A stretch of DNA of 64,000 nucleotides from Pseudomonas baltica (GTDB lineage: Bacteria > Pseudomonadota > Gammaproteobacteria > Pseudomonadales > Pseudomonadaceae): contig NZ_JACMYH010000003.1 in the NCBI RefSeq assembly GCF_014235765.1, positions 186,001-250,000 on the forward strand, written 5' to 3'. A program made the position numbers and the translations under genes. Positions 38,094 to 48,393 of the stretch are shown here, one piece after another. The notes below the pieces were generated by a model that was given only the letters and a program-made list of their open reading frames with translations, was not told the origin of the DNA and searched no databases. Numbering within the stretch: the stretch's first letter is position 1; every line of letters begins with the position of its first letter.

Positions 38094-40025
38094 ATGGTCC
38101 AGCGATGTTCCATCGAGGCAGCCGTGGACCAGGTGCTCGAACGACTGCCTGCCCACATTCACATGGGCATGCCGTTGGGCCTGGGCAAACCCAACCGCTT
38201 CGTCAACGCGCTGTATGCCCGGATCAAGAGCCTTCCCCAGCGACGTCTGACGATCTACACCGCACTGGTGCTGGGCCGGCCACCCTTGGGCGACGGTTTG
38301 CAGAAGCGCTTGCTCGAACCCTTCGTGGAGCGCGTTTTCGGTGATTATCCCGAGTTCGAGTTTCTCGCCGACCTGCGCCGTGACGAGCTGCCCGCAAACG
38401 TCAGCGTGCAGCAATTCTTCATGCAGCCGGGCAGTTTGTTGAGCAGCACGACGGCGCAGCAGAGCTATATCAGCAGCAACTACAGCCACGCCGCTCGCGA
38501 CATCAATGCCAAGGGGCTGAACCTGGTAGCGCAACTGGTCAGCCAGCATCCCGAGCAGGCCGGTCGCCTGAGCCTGAGCTGCAATCCGGACATCACTCTG
38601 GACCTGCTGCCGATGATCGAAAAGCGTCGCGCTGCCGGCGAGACCATCCTGGTGCTGGGCCAGGTCCACGAGGCATTGCCGTTCATGCCGGGCAGTGCCG
38701 AAATCGACAGCGCGGCCTTTGACCTGCTGGTCGATACCGCAGAGCGCTCGACGCTGTTCTCGACGCCGAACATGCCGGTCGGACTGCAGGATCACTTCAT
38801 CGGTCTGCATGCCAGCACCCTGGTGCGCGACGGCGGCACCCTGCAGATCGGCATCGGTGCAATGGGCGACGCGCTGAGCGCTGCCTTGCTCGCGCGCCAG
38901 GCGGACAACGGCGGCTACCGGGCGCTGCTCGCTGAACTCGATCTGTCGCCCTGGCAGGCGCTGATCCAGGCCGAAGGTGGGGTGGAGCCTTTTGCTACCG
39001 GCCTGTACGGCTGCAGCGAGATGTTCGTCAACGGCCTGCTGGCCCTGGCCGAAGCAGGCGTGATACGCCGCAAGGTGTATCCCGACGTGGCTCGCCAGGC
39101 GGCGGCCAACGCCGGTGTGCTGCACGCCGACGAGGACCGGGACGGGGTGGTGGTGCACGGCGGTTTCTTCCTCGGGCCGAACAGTTTCTATGAGCGCTTG
39201 CGCGAGCTGCCCCCGGCCAGCCTTGCGCAGTTCGACATGACCGCGATCAGCTACATCAACGAGTTGTACGGCGACGAGCAACTCAAGCGTCTGCAACGGC
39301 GCGATGCGCGCTTCATCAACACCGTGTTCACGGCCACGGTCATGGGTGCGGCGGTGTCGGACCAGCTCGAAGACGGTCGGGTCATCAGTGGGGTCGGCGG
39401 GCAATACAACTTCGTCGTGCAGGGGCATGCCCTGGAAGGCGCGCGTTCGGTGCTGATCCTGCGCAGTTGGCGCGAGTCGGCGGGGGTGATCAGTTCCAAT
39501 GTGCTGTGGGACTACGGCCATTGCACGATTCCACGGCACCTGCGCGACATCGTCGTGACCGAGTACGGCATCGCCGACTTGCGTGGGCGTACCGACGCCG
39601 AGGTGATCGAGGCGATGATCAACATCAGCGATTCGCGCTTTCAGCCCAGCCTGATCGACGAGGCCCAGCGTGCCGGCAAGTTGAGCCTGGATTTCGTGCT
39701 CGATCCGCGCTTCGCGAACAACACCAGCGAGCGTCTGCAGGCGATTCGCGAGCGGCATGCTCCGCTGTTTCCGGAGTATCCGCTGGGGTGTGACTTCACC
39801 GATGAGGAAAAGGACCTGCTGCGGGCGCTGAACTGGCTCAAGAGCAAGTTCAAGCTCAGCGAAATGCTCGAGCTGGGCAAGGCGGCGCTCGAAGCGCCCC
39901 CGGCCAACCGCTACCCGCTGCACCTGCAGCGCATGGCGCTGGACCAGCCGCAGGGTTTGCGCGAAGAGCTTTACCAGCGTTTGGTACTGGCCGCCCTGCA
40001 GGAGACCGAAACCCCGGCGTTCTAG
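38094..40025 (+). CDS. Acetyl-CoA hydrolase/transferase family protein
   Basis: CoA-transferase-like protein of 643 residues, longer than the ~500-residue Cat1 group. The C-terminal domain has the family landmarks ATVMGAAVSDQLEDGRVISG, GVGGQYNFVVQGHAL and VVTEYGIADLRGRT. It may move CoA between acyl groups or hydrolyse acyl-CoA. It starts 11 bases after the pauR stop with AGGGAG upstream, so it is likely co-transcribed with pauR. A link to polyamine or short-chain acid catabolism is inference from position only. Confidence 0.85.
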   Translation: MVQRCSIEAAVDQVLERLPAHIHMGMPLGLGKPNRFVNALYARIKSLPQRRLTIYTALVLGRPPLGDGLQKRLLEPFVERVFGDYPEFEFLADLRRDELPANVSVQQFFMQPGSLLSSTTAQQSYISSNYSHAARDINAKGLNLVAQLVSQHPEQAGRLSLSCNPDITLDLLPMIEKRRAAGETILVLGQVHEALPFMPGSAEIDSAAFDLLVDTAERSTLFSTPNMPVGLQDHFIGLHASTLVRDGGTLQIGIGAMGDALSAALLARQADNGGYRALLAELDLSPWQALIQAEGGVEPFATGLYGCSEMFVNGLLALAEAGVIRRKVYPDVARQAAANAGVLHADEDRDGVVVHGGFFLGPNSFYERLRELPPASLAQFDMTAISYINELYGDEQLKRLQRRDARFINTVFTATVMGAAVSDQLEDGRVISGVGGQYNFVVQGHALEGARSVLILRSWRESAGVISSNVLWDYGHCTIPRHLRDIVVTEYGIADLRGRTDAEVIEAMINISDSRFQPSLIDEAQRAGKLSLDFVLDPRFANNTSERLQAIRERHAPLFPEYPLGCDFTDEEKDLLRALNWLKSKFKLSEMLELGKAALEAPPANRYPLHLQRMALDQPQGLREELYQRLVLAALQETETPAF

Positions 40026-40045
40026 GCGTTACACCGCGTGCTCCC

Positions 40046-40247
40046 TTCGCGGCCGATGACCGCTCCTACGCAGGCCAGTGATGCCAGCCATAGCGGTCAT
40101 GGGTCGCTCCCACGCAGGCCAGTGATGCCAGCCATAGCGGTCATGGGTCGCTCCCACGCAGGCCAATGATGCTCGTCGTAGCGGTCATGGGTCGCTCCTA
40201 CGCAGGCCGATGATGCTCGCCGCAGGAGCGGTCATCGGCCGCGAAGG
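40046..40247. repeat. REP-bounded tandem array, 44-bp period
   Basis: Four partial or full units begin CAGGCC at 40071, 40115, 40159 and 40203, exactly 44 bp apart, each containing AGCGGTCATGGGTCGCTCC. The ends are inverted copies of one REP: CTTCGCGGCCGATGACCGCT at 40046 and its reverse complement ending near 40247. The inner copies read GGTCATGGGTCGCTCC, a decayed form of the palindrome. It fills nearly all of the 242-base gap between the CoA-transferase gene and xpt. Confidence 0.9.
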
Positions 40248-40267
40248 GCTGGATGCGGTGTATCAGG

Positions 40268-40849
<582 letters not shown>

Positions 40850-40898
40850 TCAATGTACCAATGTGCGCGGGCCGGCTGTGGCCCGGGCAGAGTTGAAT

Positions 40899-42908
40899 TC
40901 AGCGTTTGAGCATGGCGCGGATATCGGCCAATGCAGTATTGCCGCGCACGGCTTTGACTTCCGTGGGCGTATCGTCGTTGCCTTCCCAGGCCAGATCGTC
41001 GGGCGGCAGCTCGTCGAGGAAGCGGCTGGGCGCGCAATCGATGATCTCACCGTACTGCTTGCGCTTGGCGGCAAAGGTGAACGCCAGGGTCTGCCGCGCG
41101 CGGGTAATGCCCACGTAGGCCAGACGGCGTTCCTCCTCGATGGTGTCGGCTTCGATACTGGAACGGTGCGGCAGGATTTCCTCTTCCATGCCCATGATGA
41201 ACACGTAGGGAAATTCCAGCCCCTTGGAGGCGTGCAGGGTCATCATCTGTACGCCCTCGGCGCCGTCCTCTTCTTCCTGCTGACGTTCGAGCATGTCGCG
41301 CAGCACCAGCTTGCCGATCGCTTCCTCAACCGTCATGGCGCCGTCTTCGTCTTTCTCCAGGGTGTTCTTCAAGGCCTCGACCAGAAACCACACGTTGCTC
41401 ATGCGGTAGTCGGCGGCCTTCTCGCTGGAGCTGTTGGTGCGCAGCCACTGCTCGTAGTCGATGTCCATGATCATGCTGCGCAGCGTGCCGATCGGGTCTT
41501 CACCGGCGCACTGCTCGCGGACCTTGTCCATGTAGCGCTTGAAGCGGCCCAGGCGATCGGTGAAGCGGGCGTCCAGATGTTCGCCCAGGCCGATCTCATC
41601 GGTGGCCGCGTACATCGAGATCTTGCGCTCGGTGGCATAGTTGCCGAGTTTCTCCAGGGTCGTCGAGCCGATTTCCCGGCGCGGCACGTTGATCACGCGA
41701 AGAAAGGCATTGTCGTCGTCCGGGTTCACGATGAGGCGGAAGTAGGCCATCAGATCCTTCACTTCCTGACGCCCGAAGAAGCTGTTGCCGCCGCTCAGGC
41801 GATACGGAATCTGGTGGTGCTGCAACTTCAGCTCGATGAGCTTGGCCTGGTAGTTGCCCCGGTAGAGGATGGCGAAGTCACTGTAGGGCCGGTCGGTGCG
41901 CAGGTGCAGGCTGAGAATCTCGACGGCCACCCGCTCGGCCTCGGCATCTTCGTTGCGGCAGCGGATCACGCGGATTTCATCGCCGTGACCCATTTCGCTC
42001 CACAACTGTTTCTCGAACGCGTGGGGGTTGTTCGAGATGAGCACGTTGGCGCAGCGCAGGATGCGGCTGGTGGAGCGATAGTTCTGCTCCAGCATGACCA
42101 CCTTCAGCGACGGGTAGTCGTCCTTGAGCAGCATCAGGTTTTCCGGACGCGCGCCACGCCAGGCGTAGATCGACTGATCGTCGTCGCCGACCACGGTGAA
42201 CTGGTTGCGCGTGCCGATCAACAGCTTCACCAGCAGGTACTGGCTGGCGTTGGTGTCCTGATATTCGTCCACCAGCAGGTAGCGGACCTTGTTCTGCCAC
42301 TTTTCGAGAACGTCGGGGTGGTCCTGGAACAGCTTGACCGGCAGCAGGATCAGGTCGTCGAAGTCCACCGCGTTGAACGCGCGCAGCGTACGCTGGTAGT
42401 GGCTGTAGACGATGGCGGCGGTCTGCTCCTTGGGGTTGCGAGCCTGCTCCAGCGCCTGGGGCGGCAGGACCAGGTCGTTCTTCCAGGCGCCGATCATGTT
42501 CTTGATCTCGTCGACGCCGTCTTCGCCCGAGTACTCCTTCTGCATGATGTCGGTCATCAGCGCTTTCACGTCGGCTTCGTCGAAGATCGAGAAGCCTGGC
42601 TTGAAGCCCAGCCGCGCGTGTTCCTTGCGGATGACATTGAGGCCCAGGTTGTGAAAGGTCGACACGGTCAGGCCGCGGCCCTCGCCGCCGCGCAGCAGGC
42701 TGCCGACGCGCTCTTTCATCTCGCGCGCCGCCTTGTTGGTGAAGGTCATGGCGACGATGTACTGGGCACGAATGCCGCAGTTCTGGATCAGATGGGCGAT
42801 CTTGCGGGTGATCACGCTGGTCTTGCCGGAGCCTGCACCGGCGAGCACCAAAAGAGGGCCGCCGACGTAGTTCACGGCTTCTTGCTGCCGGGGGTTGAGT
42901 CGGGACAT
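40899..42908 (-). CDS. rep: ATP-dependent DNA helicase Rep
   Basis: Superfamily 1A 3'-5' helicase of 669 residues that clears proteins ahead of replication forks. Motifs in order: Q-motif LNPRQQEAV, Walker A LAGAGSGKTSVI, MTFTNKAAREMKERV, DEYQDTNASQY, GDDDQSIYAWRGA, and the C-terminal MTLHASKGLEFPYVF and EEERRLAYVGITRAR. The C-terminus ends in the short Rep-type tail. The start MSRLNPRQQE at 42908 is chosen over 42947. Divergent from the GGDEF/EAL gene. Confidence 0.96.
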   Translation of the reverse strand: MSRLNPRQQEAVNYVGGPLLVLAGAGSGKTSVITRKIAHLIQNCGIRAQYIVAMTFTNKAAREMKERVGSLLRGGEGRGLTVSTFHNLGLNVIRKEHARLGFKPGFSIFDEADVKALMTDIMQKEYSGEDGVDEIKNMIGAWKNDLVLPPQALEQARNPKEQTAAIVYSHYQRTLRAFNAVDFDDLILLPVKLFQDHPDVLEKWQNKVRYLLVDEYQDTNASQYLLVKLLIGTRNQFTVVGDDDQSIYAWRGARPENLMLLKDDYPSLKVVMLEQNYRSTSRILRCANVLISNNPHAFEKQLWSEMGHGDEIRVIRCRNEDAEAERVAVEILSLHLRTDRPYSDFAILYRGNYQAKLIELKLQHHQIPYRLSGGNSFFGRQEVKDLMAYFRLIVNPDDDNAFLRVINVPRREIGSTTLEKLGNYATERKISMYAATDEIGLGEHLDARFTDRLGRFKRYMDKVREQCAGEDPIGTLRSMIMDIDYEQWLRTNSSSEKAADYRMSNVWFLVEALKNTLEKDEDGAMTVEEAIGKLVLRDMLERQQEEEDGAEGVQMMTLHASKGLEFPYVFIMGMEEEILPHRSSIEADTIEEERRLAYVGITRARQTLAFTFAAKRKQYGEIIDCAPSRFLDELPPDDLAWEGNDDTPTEVKAVRGNTALADIRAMLKR

Positions 42909-43122
42909 GACGGGAGTCACTGACGAAATGGCCGCGCATTTTAGCACCGCTGGTTCAACTGTGCCGCGACCGCAGATCCATTAAAATTTGCCGGTTTGCC
43001 GACTTTGCAGCAGGATGTGGTTACACGTTGACACGTACTGTGGATTGGGTCTGCCCCGAGCTGCTGGCGAGGCCGTTTTTAAGCGCTATCGAATGACTGT
43101 GAAACTGTCCCAAGGAGCTCGT

Positions 43123-44793
43123 TTGTCTACGCCTGTCGAACCCGCGCGGCTGTTGCTGCTGGCCCAGGATCGCACCTGGGCCACGTCGCTGCGTGAGTGT
43201 CTGGCGACCCTTGGCAATGTGGCCACATTGATCGAGGCGTCCGCCTGGGATCCTGTGGCTGCGCACTTCGACAACCAGCCCGGCACCTTGCTGCTGACCA
43301 CCACCGCCCTGCTGCCGGCGCCCGGCCGTTGCGCGCTGCCGATCGTGCTGCTGCTGACCCAGGAGCCGGACGAGCCGCCGCCGGGTGCCAGCGACTGGCT
43401 GGTGCTGGGCGAACTCACCAGCGACACGCTGCGCCGCTGCCTGCGCCATGTGCGCGAGCGTGGCGTGCTGCAGGACACCCTGCAGCGCCTGGCCGAGCAG
43501 GACCCGCTGACCGGCATCGCCAACCGCCCCGGTTTCCAGACACTACTGGCCGCGCGCCTGGCCGAGCAGGAGGGCCGTGGCGTAGCCCTGGGCCACCTGG
43601 ACATGGATAACTTCCGCCATGCCAACGATGCGCTCGGGCACCAGGCCGGCGACCGGCTGATCCTGCAGGTGGTGGCGCGCCTGAAGAAGCAGCTCGAGGC
43701 GGGCGATCAGGTCGCTCGCCTGGGCAGCGACGAGTTCGCCTTGTTGCTCGACACCCGGCGCGATCCATCGCGCGCCGAACGCCTGGCCGCCAACATCATC
43801 GAGGCCATGGCCGAGCCGTATTACGTGGACGGCGAGAGCCTGCTGATCGGCTGCAGCCTGGGCATCGCCCATGCCCGTGCCGGTGCTGGCGCCGATCCGC
43901 TGATGTGGCATGCGCACATCGCCATGCAGCAGGCCAAGAGCACCCAGGGCTGCAGCTATCATTTGTTCAACGAACGCATCAACCGTCATGCACGCAGCCT
44001 GGCGGACCTGGAAAGCGAGCTGCGCCGCGCCCTGCGGCGTGACGAGCTGGAGCTGCACTACCAGCCGCGGCTGGACCTGAGCGGCAATACCATCGTCGGT
44101 CTCGAGGCCCTGGTGCGCTGGCGCCACCGCGAGCGTGGCGTGCTTGCCCCCGGCGAATTCGTGCCCCTGGCCGAGCAGAGTGGGCTGATCGTACCGATGG
44201 GTTACTGGGTGATCGCCCGCGCCCTGCGCGACATGCAGACCTTGCGCGATGGTGGCTTCGAACCATTGCACATGGCAATCAACCTGTCGTTCCGGCAGTT
44301 CCAGGACAGCCAGCTGCTCAGCACTCTGGGGCGCTTGATCGCCGAGCGCGGCATCGACGCCGGCTGGCTGGAATTCGAACTCACCGAAACCGCCGTGATG
44401 CGCCGCAACGACCTGGTGAAGCGGACCATGGACGCCTTGGGCTGCCTGGGCGTGCGTTTCTCCCTCGACGATTTCGGCACCGGCTTCTCCTCGTTCGTCC
44501 ACCTGAGCAGCCTGCCGATCGCCTTGCTCAAGATCGACAAGAGCTTCGTCAGTGGCATGGAACAGCGTCCGGAAAACAGCAAGTTGGTCCACGCCATGAT
44601 CAACCTGGCGCACAACCTTGACCTCAAGGTCGTCGCCGAGGGCGTCGAAACCCCCGAGCAGCTTGCGTTGCTGCGCGATTTCGGCTGCGATCAGGTGCAG
44701 GGTTACCTGATCAGCCGGCCCCTGCCATTGGAGCAGCTGCAGGCATTCCTGCGTTTCGGCCAGGCCCAGGCCATCAGGTCGCCAGCGCCGTAG
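43123..44793 (+). CDS. proE: GGDEF/EAL protein, probable c-di-GMP phosphodiesterase (ProE-like)
   Basis: Signalling protein of 556 residues: an N-terminal receiver-like region, a GGDEF domain and an EAL domain. The GGDEF signature is changed to GSDEF (RLGSDEFALLL), which often removes cyclase activity. The EAL domain keeps its catalytic set: EALVRWRH, NLS, ELTETAV, LDDFGTGFSS, KIDKSFV and AEGVET. So the net effect should be c-di-GMP breakdown. The locus next to rep matches P. aeruginosa PA5295 (ProE). I prefer a TTG start at 43123 because AAGGAG lies five bases upstream; ATG at 43093 is the alternative. Confidence 0.88.
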   Translation: MSTPVEPARLLLLAQDRTWATSLRECLATLGNVATLIEASAWDPVAAHFDNQPGTLLLTTTALLPAPGRCALPIVLLLTQEPDEPPPGASDWLVLGELTSDTLRRCLRHVRERGVLQDTLQRLAEQDPLTGIANRPGFQTLLAARLAEQEGRGVALGHLDMDNFRHANDALGHQAGDRLILQVVARLKKQLEAGDQVARLGSDEFALLLDTRRDPSRAERLAANIIEAMAEPYYVDGESLLIGCSLGIAHARAGAGADPLMWHAHIAMQQAKSTQGCSYHLFNERINRHARSLADLESELRRALRRDELELHYQPRLDLSGNTIVGLEALVRWRHRERGVLAPGEFVPLAEQSGLIVPMGYWVIARALRDMQTLRDGGFEPLHMAINLSFRQFQDSQLLSTLGRLIAERGIDAGWLEFELTETAVMRRNDLVKRTMDALGCLGVRFSLDDFGTGFSSFVHLSSLPIALLKIDKSFVSGMEQRPENSKLVHAMINLAHNLDLKVVAEGVETPEQLALLRDFGCDQVQGYLISRPLPLEQLQAFLRFGQAQAIRSPAP

Positions 44794-46153
44794 GCCCGGC
44801 CAGACGGCGCAGTCGGCGCATGCGCCACTCGAACGCCCAGGTCAAGGTACAGGCCGAGCACAGCAGGCCCAGCGCCAACCCCCACCACACGCCCACCGCA
44901 CCCAGCTGGAAGTGGAACGCCAGGCTCCAGGCCGCTGGCGCACCGATTGCCCAATAGCAGAAAAGCCCCACCAGAAACGTGGTCTTGGCGTCCTTGAGGC
45001 CGCGAATGGCGCCCATGGCAATGGTCTGGATGCCGTCGAACATCTCGAACCAGGCCGCCACCGCCAACAGGCTGATGGCCAGTTCGATGACACCGTGGAA
45101 GGCCGGATCGGCGCGGTCCAGAAAGACGCCCACCAAAGGGCCCGGTGCGAGCCAGAACAGCAGGGCGAAGCCGAGCATCACCACCGCACCGAAGCCGATG
45201 CCGACCCGCCCGGCCAGGCGCGCAGCCAGCAAGTGCCCGGCGCCGTAGTGCTGGCCGATGCGCATGGTCACCGCGTAGGACATGCCGGCAGGCACCATGA
45301 AAGCCACCGAGATGATCTGCAGGGCAATCTGGTGCGCCGCCAGGGGCGTGCTGCCCATGGTGCCGATGCACAGCGCGGCGAAGGCGAACAGGCCGACTTC
45401 CACGGCGTAGGTGCCACCGATCGGCAGCCCCAATCGCCACAACTCGCGCAAGGCCGGCAGTTTCGGCCGGGCCAGACCCTTGAGCAGCGGGTAGGGCGTG
45501 TAGGCACGGTGATAGCGGATGTACAGCGCCAGCGCGATGGCCATCAGGTTGCTGACGATCGCGGTGACCATGCCGATGCCCACCAGGCCCAGTTTGGGCA
45601 AGCCGAACAGGCCCTCGATGAACGCATGGTTGAGCAGGTAGTTGGCTACTGTGGCAATGATGCTGATGACCATCACCGGCGTCGCCCGACCCAGCGCGGC
45701 GGTGAAGCCGCGCAGCGCCATGAAGCTCAGGAAGCCTGGCAGCGCGAAGGGCAGCAGCAAGAGGAACTGGGTGGCGAAAGCGACGTTGGCCGGAGTCTGC
45801 CCGAGCATGGCCAGGACCGGCCCCAGGTTCCACAGCAGAACCGCCGCCACCGCCGCCATGCCCCAAGCCAGCCACAACCCGGCCTGGGTCAGGCGCGCCA
45901 CGCCTTGCTGGTCGTTGGCACCCTTGCGGATCGACACCAGGGTGCCGACTGCAGCGATCACGCCGATGCAGAAAATCGAGACGAAGGAATAGCTGGCCGC
46001 CCCCAGGCCGCCGCCAGCCAGCGCCTCGGGGCTCAGGCGGGCCATCATCAGGGTGTCGGTCAGGACCATCAGCATGTGTGCCAGCTGCGAGGCGATCAGC
46101 GGCCCCGCCAGCCGAAGCAGGGCCTGAAGTTCGATACGTACGGTGGGCTGCAT
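44774..46153 (-). CDS. MATE-family multidrug exporter (NorM-like)
   Basis: Membrane protein of 459 residues with about twelve hydrophobic segments in two similar halves. Landmarks: LRLAGPLIASQLAHMLMVLTDT at the start, GVIAAVGTLVSIRKGAN, and GLPIGGTYAVEVGLFAFAAL at the second half. MATE proteins expel cationic drugs in exchange for Na+ or H+. Its 3' end overlaps the convergent GGDEF/EAL gene by 20 bases, which is unusual for convergent genes here. Divergent from the chemoreceptor gene. The substrate is unknown. Confidence 0.92.
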   Translation of the reverse strand: MQPTVRIELQALLRLAGPLIASQLAHMLMVLTDTLMMARLSPEALAGGGLGAASYSFVSIFCIGVIAAVGTLVSIRKGANDQQGVARLTQAGLWLAWGMAAVAAVLLWNLGPVLAMLGQTPANVAFATQFLLLLPFALPGFLSFMALRGFTAALGRATPVMVISIIATVANYLLNHAFIEGLFGLPKLGLVGIGMVTAIVSNLMAIALALYIRYHRAYTPYPLLKGLARPKLPALRELWRLGLPIGGTYAVEVGLFAFAALCIGTMGSTPLAAHQIALQIISVAFMVPAGMSYAVTMRIGQHYGAGHLLAARLAGRVGIGFGAVVMLGFALLFWLAPGPLVGVFLDRADPAFHGVIELAISLLAVAAWFEMFDGIQTIAMGAIRGLKDAKTTFLVGLFCYWAIGAPAAWSLAFHFQLGAVGVWWGLALGLLCSACTLTWAFEWRMRRLRRLAGPTALAT

Positions 46154-46377
46154 GATGAATCCGGCTCGGTCGGCTCAGGGGTGGGACGCAGGATTCTCAG
46201 CCTTGTGGCAGCGCAACGCAAATGTGATGTGTAACGTCCATGTCGCAGTGCGGCGCTCAAGTATTCGTTTGGATCGCCGATGTAGCAGTACCAATAAAAT
46301 CAAGGATGGCAGGTGCTCGAAAGGTCTGGACCATCCCTGGCACTGCCTGCCACGTACACGTTTCCCAGGAGCTTCAC

Positions 46378-48369
46378 ATGTCTCAACCTCGCGCTCGTAT
46401 CGCCACGCAACTGGGCATTGCCCTGGCCGTGATCCTCGCGATCGTCATCACCGGCAGCACCGCCTTCGCCCTGCGTTCGCTGGACATCGCCAACCTGGCC
46501 ATCCGCGAACAGCACATGGCCAGCGAGGCGCGGCTGCTGGCCGACCAGCTCAGCACGTTCCACAGCACCCTGCGCGACAGCACCCAGCGTCTGAGCGGGC
46601 TGTTCGAGAAGCGCTTCGCCGGCGGCCTGAGCGTGGACGCCAGCAGCCCGGTCACCGTGGCCAACCAGCAGACACCGAGCCTGCGCCTGGGCAGCCAGAC
46701 CCTGAACAACGACTTCAAGGAAGTCGACGATTTCAAGCAGCTGACAGCGGGTGTCGCTACGGTGTTCGTGCGCAGCGGCGCCGAGTTCGTGCGCATCAGT
46801 ACTTCCCTGACCAAGCAGGATGGCAGCCGCGCGATCGGTACCGCGCTCGACCATGCCCATCCCGCCTACCAGCGTTTGCTCGACGGCCAGAATTACATCG
46901 GCCGTGCGGTGTTGTTCGAACGTTCCTACATGACCCAGTACACACCGGTGCGCGACGGCTCGGGCCAAGTGATCGCGGTATTGTTCGTCGGCTTCGACTA
47001 CACCGACGCGCAGAACACCCAGTTCGCCAACCTGCAGCGCTTCCGCATCGGCCAGACCGGCTCGCTGGCCTTGCTCGACGAGCAGAATCGCTGGCTGGTA
47101 GCGCCAGCCAACGTCAACGACCCGGACGCTGCCGCCAAGGCATTGGCCGACCTGGCACTGCTGGATGGCAAGGGCCGGTTGTGGAACGACGGCAAGCAGG
47201 ACATCTTCTCCGAAGCGGTGACATTCCCGGGCGGGCCCTGGAGCGTCGTGGCGAGCATGCCCAAGGCAGAAATCAATGCCGTGACCTGGAGCGTGGGGAC
47301 GCAACTGGCGATCGGCAGCCTGCTGGCCATGCTGATCGCCGTGGGCGCAGCCATCTGGCTGTTGCGCAGCAAGCTGCGGCCTCTGAGCGAACTGGTGCGC
47401 CAGGCCGAAGCCCTGGGCGCGGGTGACCTCGATGCACGCCTGAAGGTGTCCAGCCATGACGAAATAGGCCAGCTGGCCAGCAGTTTCAACCACATGGGCG
47501 AAGCCTTGTCGAACATGGTCGTGCACATCCGCAATGCCGCCCATGAAGTCAGTGGCCGCGCGCAAACGTTGTCGAGCCTGTCGGCGGGCGCCTACGAGGG
47601 CATGGAGCACCAGTCCGGCGAGATTTCCAGCATGGCCGGCGCGGTCGAGGAATTCAGTGCGACGTCCCTGGATATCGCCGACAACATGGGCCACACCCAG
47701 CGGATGGCCCAGGACAACGCCCAGCAGACCCGCATCGGTCGAACCTCCATGGACGAGGCGTCCAATTCTCTCGAGCAGATCGCCGGCGCGCTGAACAGCA
47801 CCGCTGGGGTGATCAACACGTTGGGCCAGCGCTCGCAGGAAATCGGCGGCATCGTCGGTGTGATCACCTCGATTGCCGAGCAGACCAACCTGCTGGCCCT
47901 CAACGCCGCCATCGAAGCGGCCCGTGCCGGCGAGCAGGGCCGGGGCTTTGCCGTGGTCGCCGACGAAGTGCGCAGCCTGGCCTCGCGCACCCGTCAGGCC
48001 ACCGATGAAATCTCCGGCATGATCAGCAGCATTCAGAAGGAAACCGCCAACGCCATCAGCACCATGGACCAAGGCAACGTGTTGATGCGCGAAGGCCTGA
48101 CGCGCAACGCCAAGGTCGCCCAGGCGTTGGCGCAGATCGACGAGCAGAGCCGTTCGGCCGGGAATCAGTTCGATGCCATCAGCACCGCCACCCAGGAGCA
48201 GAGCAGCACGGCCACCATGCTCAGCAGCAACCTGCAGAGCATTGCCATGACCAACGGCGAGCAGCGCGAGGTGGTGTCCAACCTGGCCCAGACCGCCCGC
48301 GAGCTGGAAGGCCTGGCCGCAGAGCTGCGCCAGGAAGTGAACCGTTTCCGTGTAGGCGGTGCCCGCTAG
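46378..48369 (+). CDS. Methyl-accepting chemotaxis protein with Cache sensor
   Basis: Chemoreceptor of 663 residues. An N-terminal membrane helix ([20 protein letters not shown]), a ~290-residue periplasmic sensor of the fused Cache3-Cache2 type ([38 protein letters not shown]), a second helix ([15 protein letters not shown]), a HAMP segment and the signalling hairpin with the invariant tip [20 protein letters not shown]. The ATG at 46378 follows AGGAG. The ligand cannot be read from the sequence. No che genes are nearby. Confidence 0.92.
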   Translation: MSQPRARIATQLGIALAVILAIVITGSTAFALRSLDIANLAIREQHMASEARLLADQLSTFHSTLRDSTQRLSGLFEKRFAGGLSVDASSPVTVANQQTPSLRLGSQTLNNDFKEVDDFKQLTAGVATVFVRSGAEFVRISTSLTKQDGSRAIGTALDHAHPAYQRLLDGQNYIGRAVLFERSYMTQYTPVRDGSGQVIAVLFVGFDYTDAQNTQFANLQRFRIGQTGSLALLDEQNRWLVAPANVNDPDAAAKALADLALLDGKGRLWNDGKQDIFSEAVTFPGGPWSVVASMPKAEINAVTWSVGTQLAIGSLLAMLIAVGAAIWLLRSKLRPLSELVRQAEALGAGDLDARLKVSSHDEIGQLASSFNHMGEALSNMVVHIRNAAHEVSGRAQTLSSLSAGAYEGMEHQSGEISSMAGAVEEFSATSLDIADNMGHTQRMAQDNAQQTRIGRTSMDEASNSLEQIAGALNSTAGVINTLGQRSQEIGGIVGVITSIAEQTNLLALNAAIEAARAGEQGRGFAVVADEVRSLASRTRQATDEISGMISSIQKETANAISTMDQGNVLMREGLTRNAKVAQALAQIDEQSRSAGNQFDAISTATQEQSSTATMLSSNLQSIAMTNGEQREVVSNLAQTARELEGLAAELRQEVNRFRVGGAR

Positions 48370-48393
48370 CGGCAGGCTTCGGCGCGACCGGCC

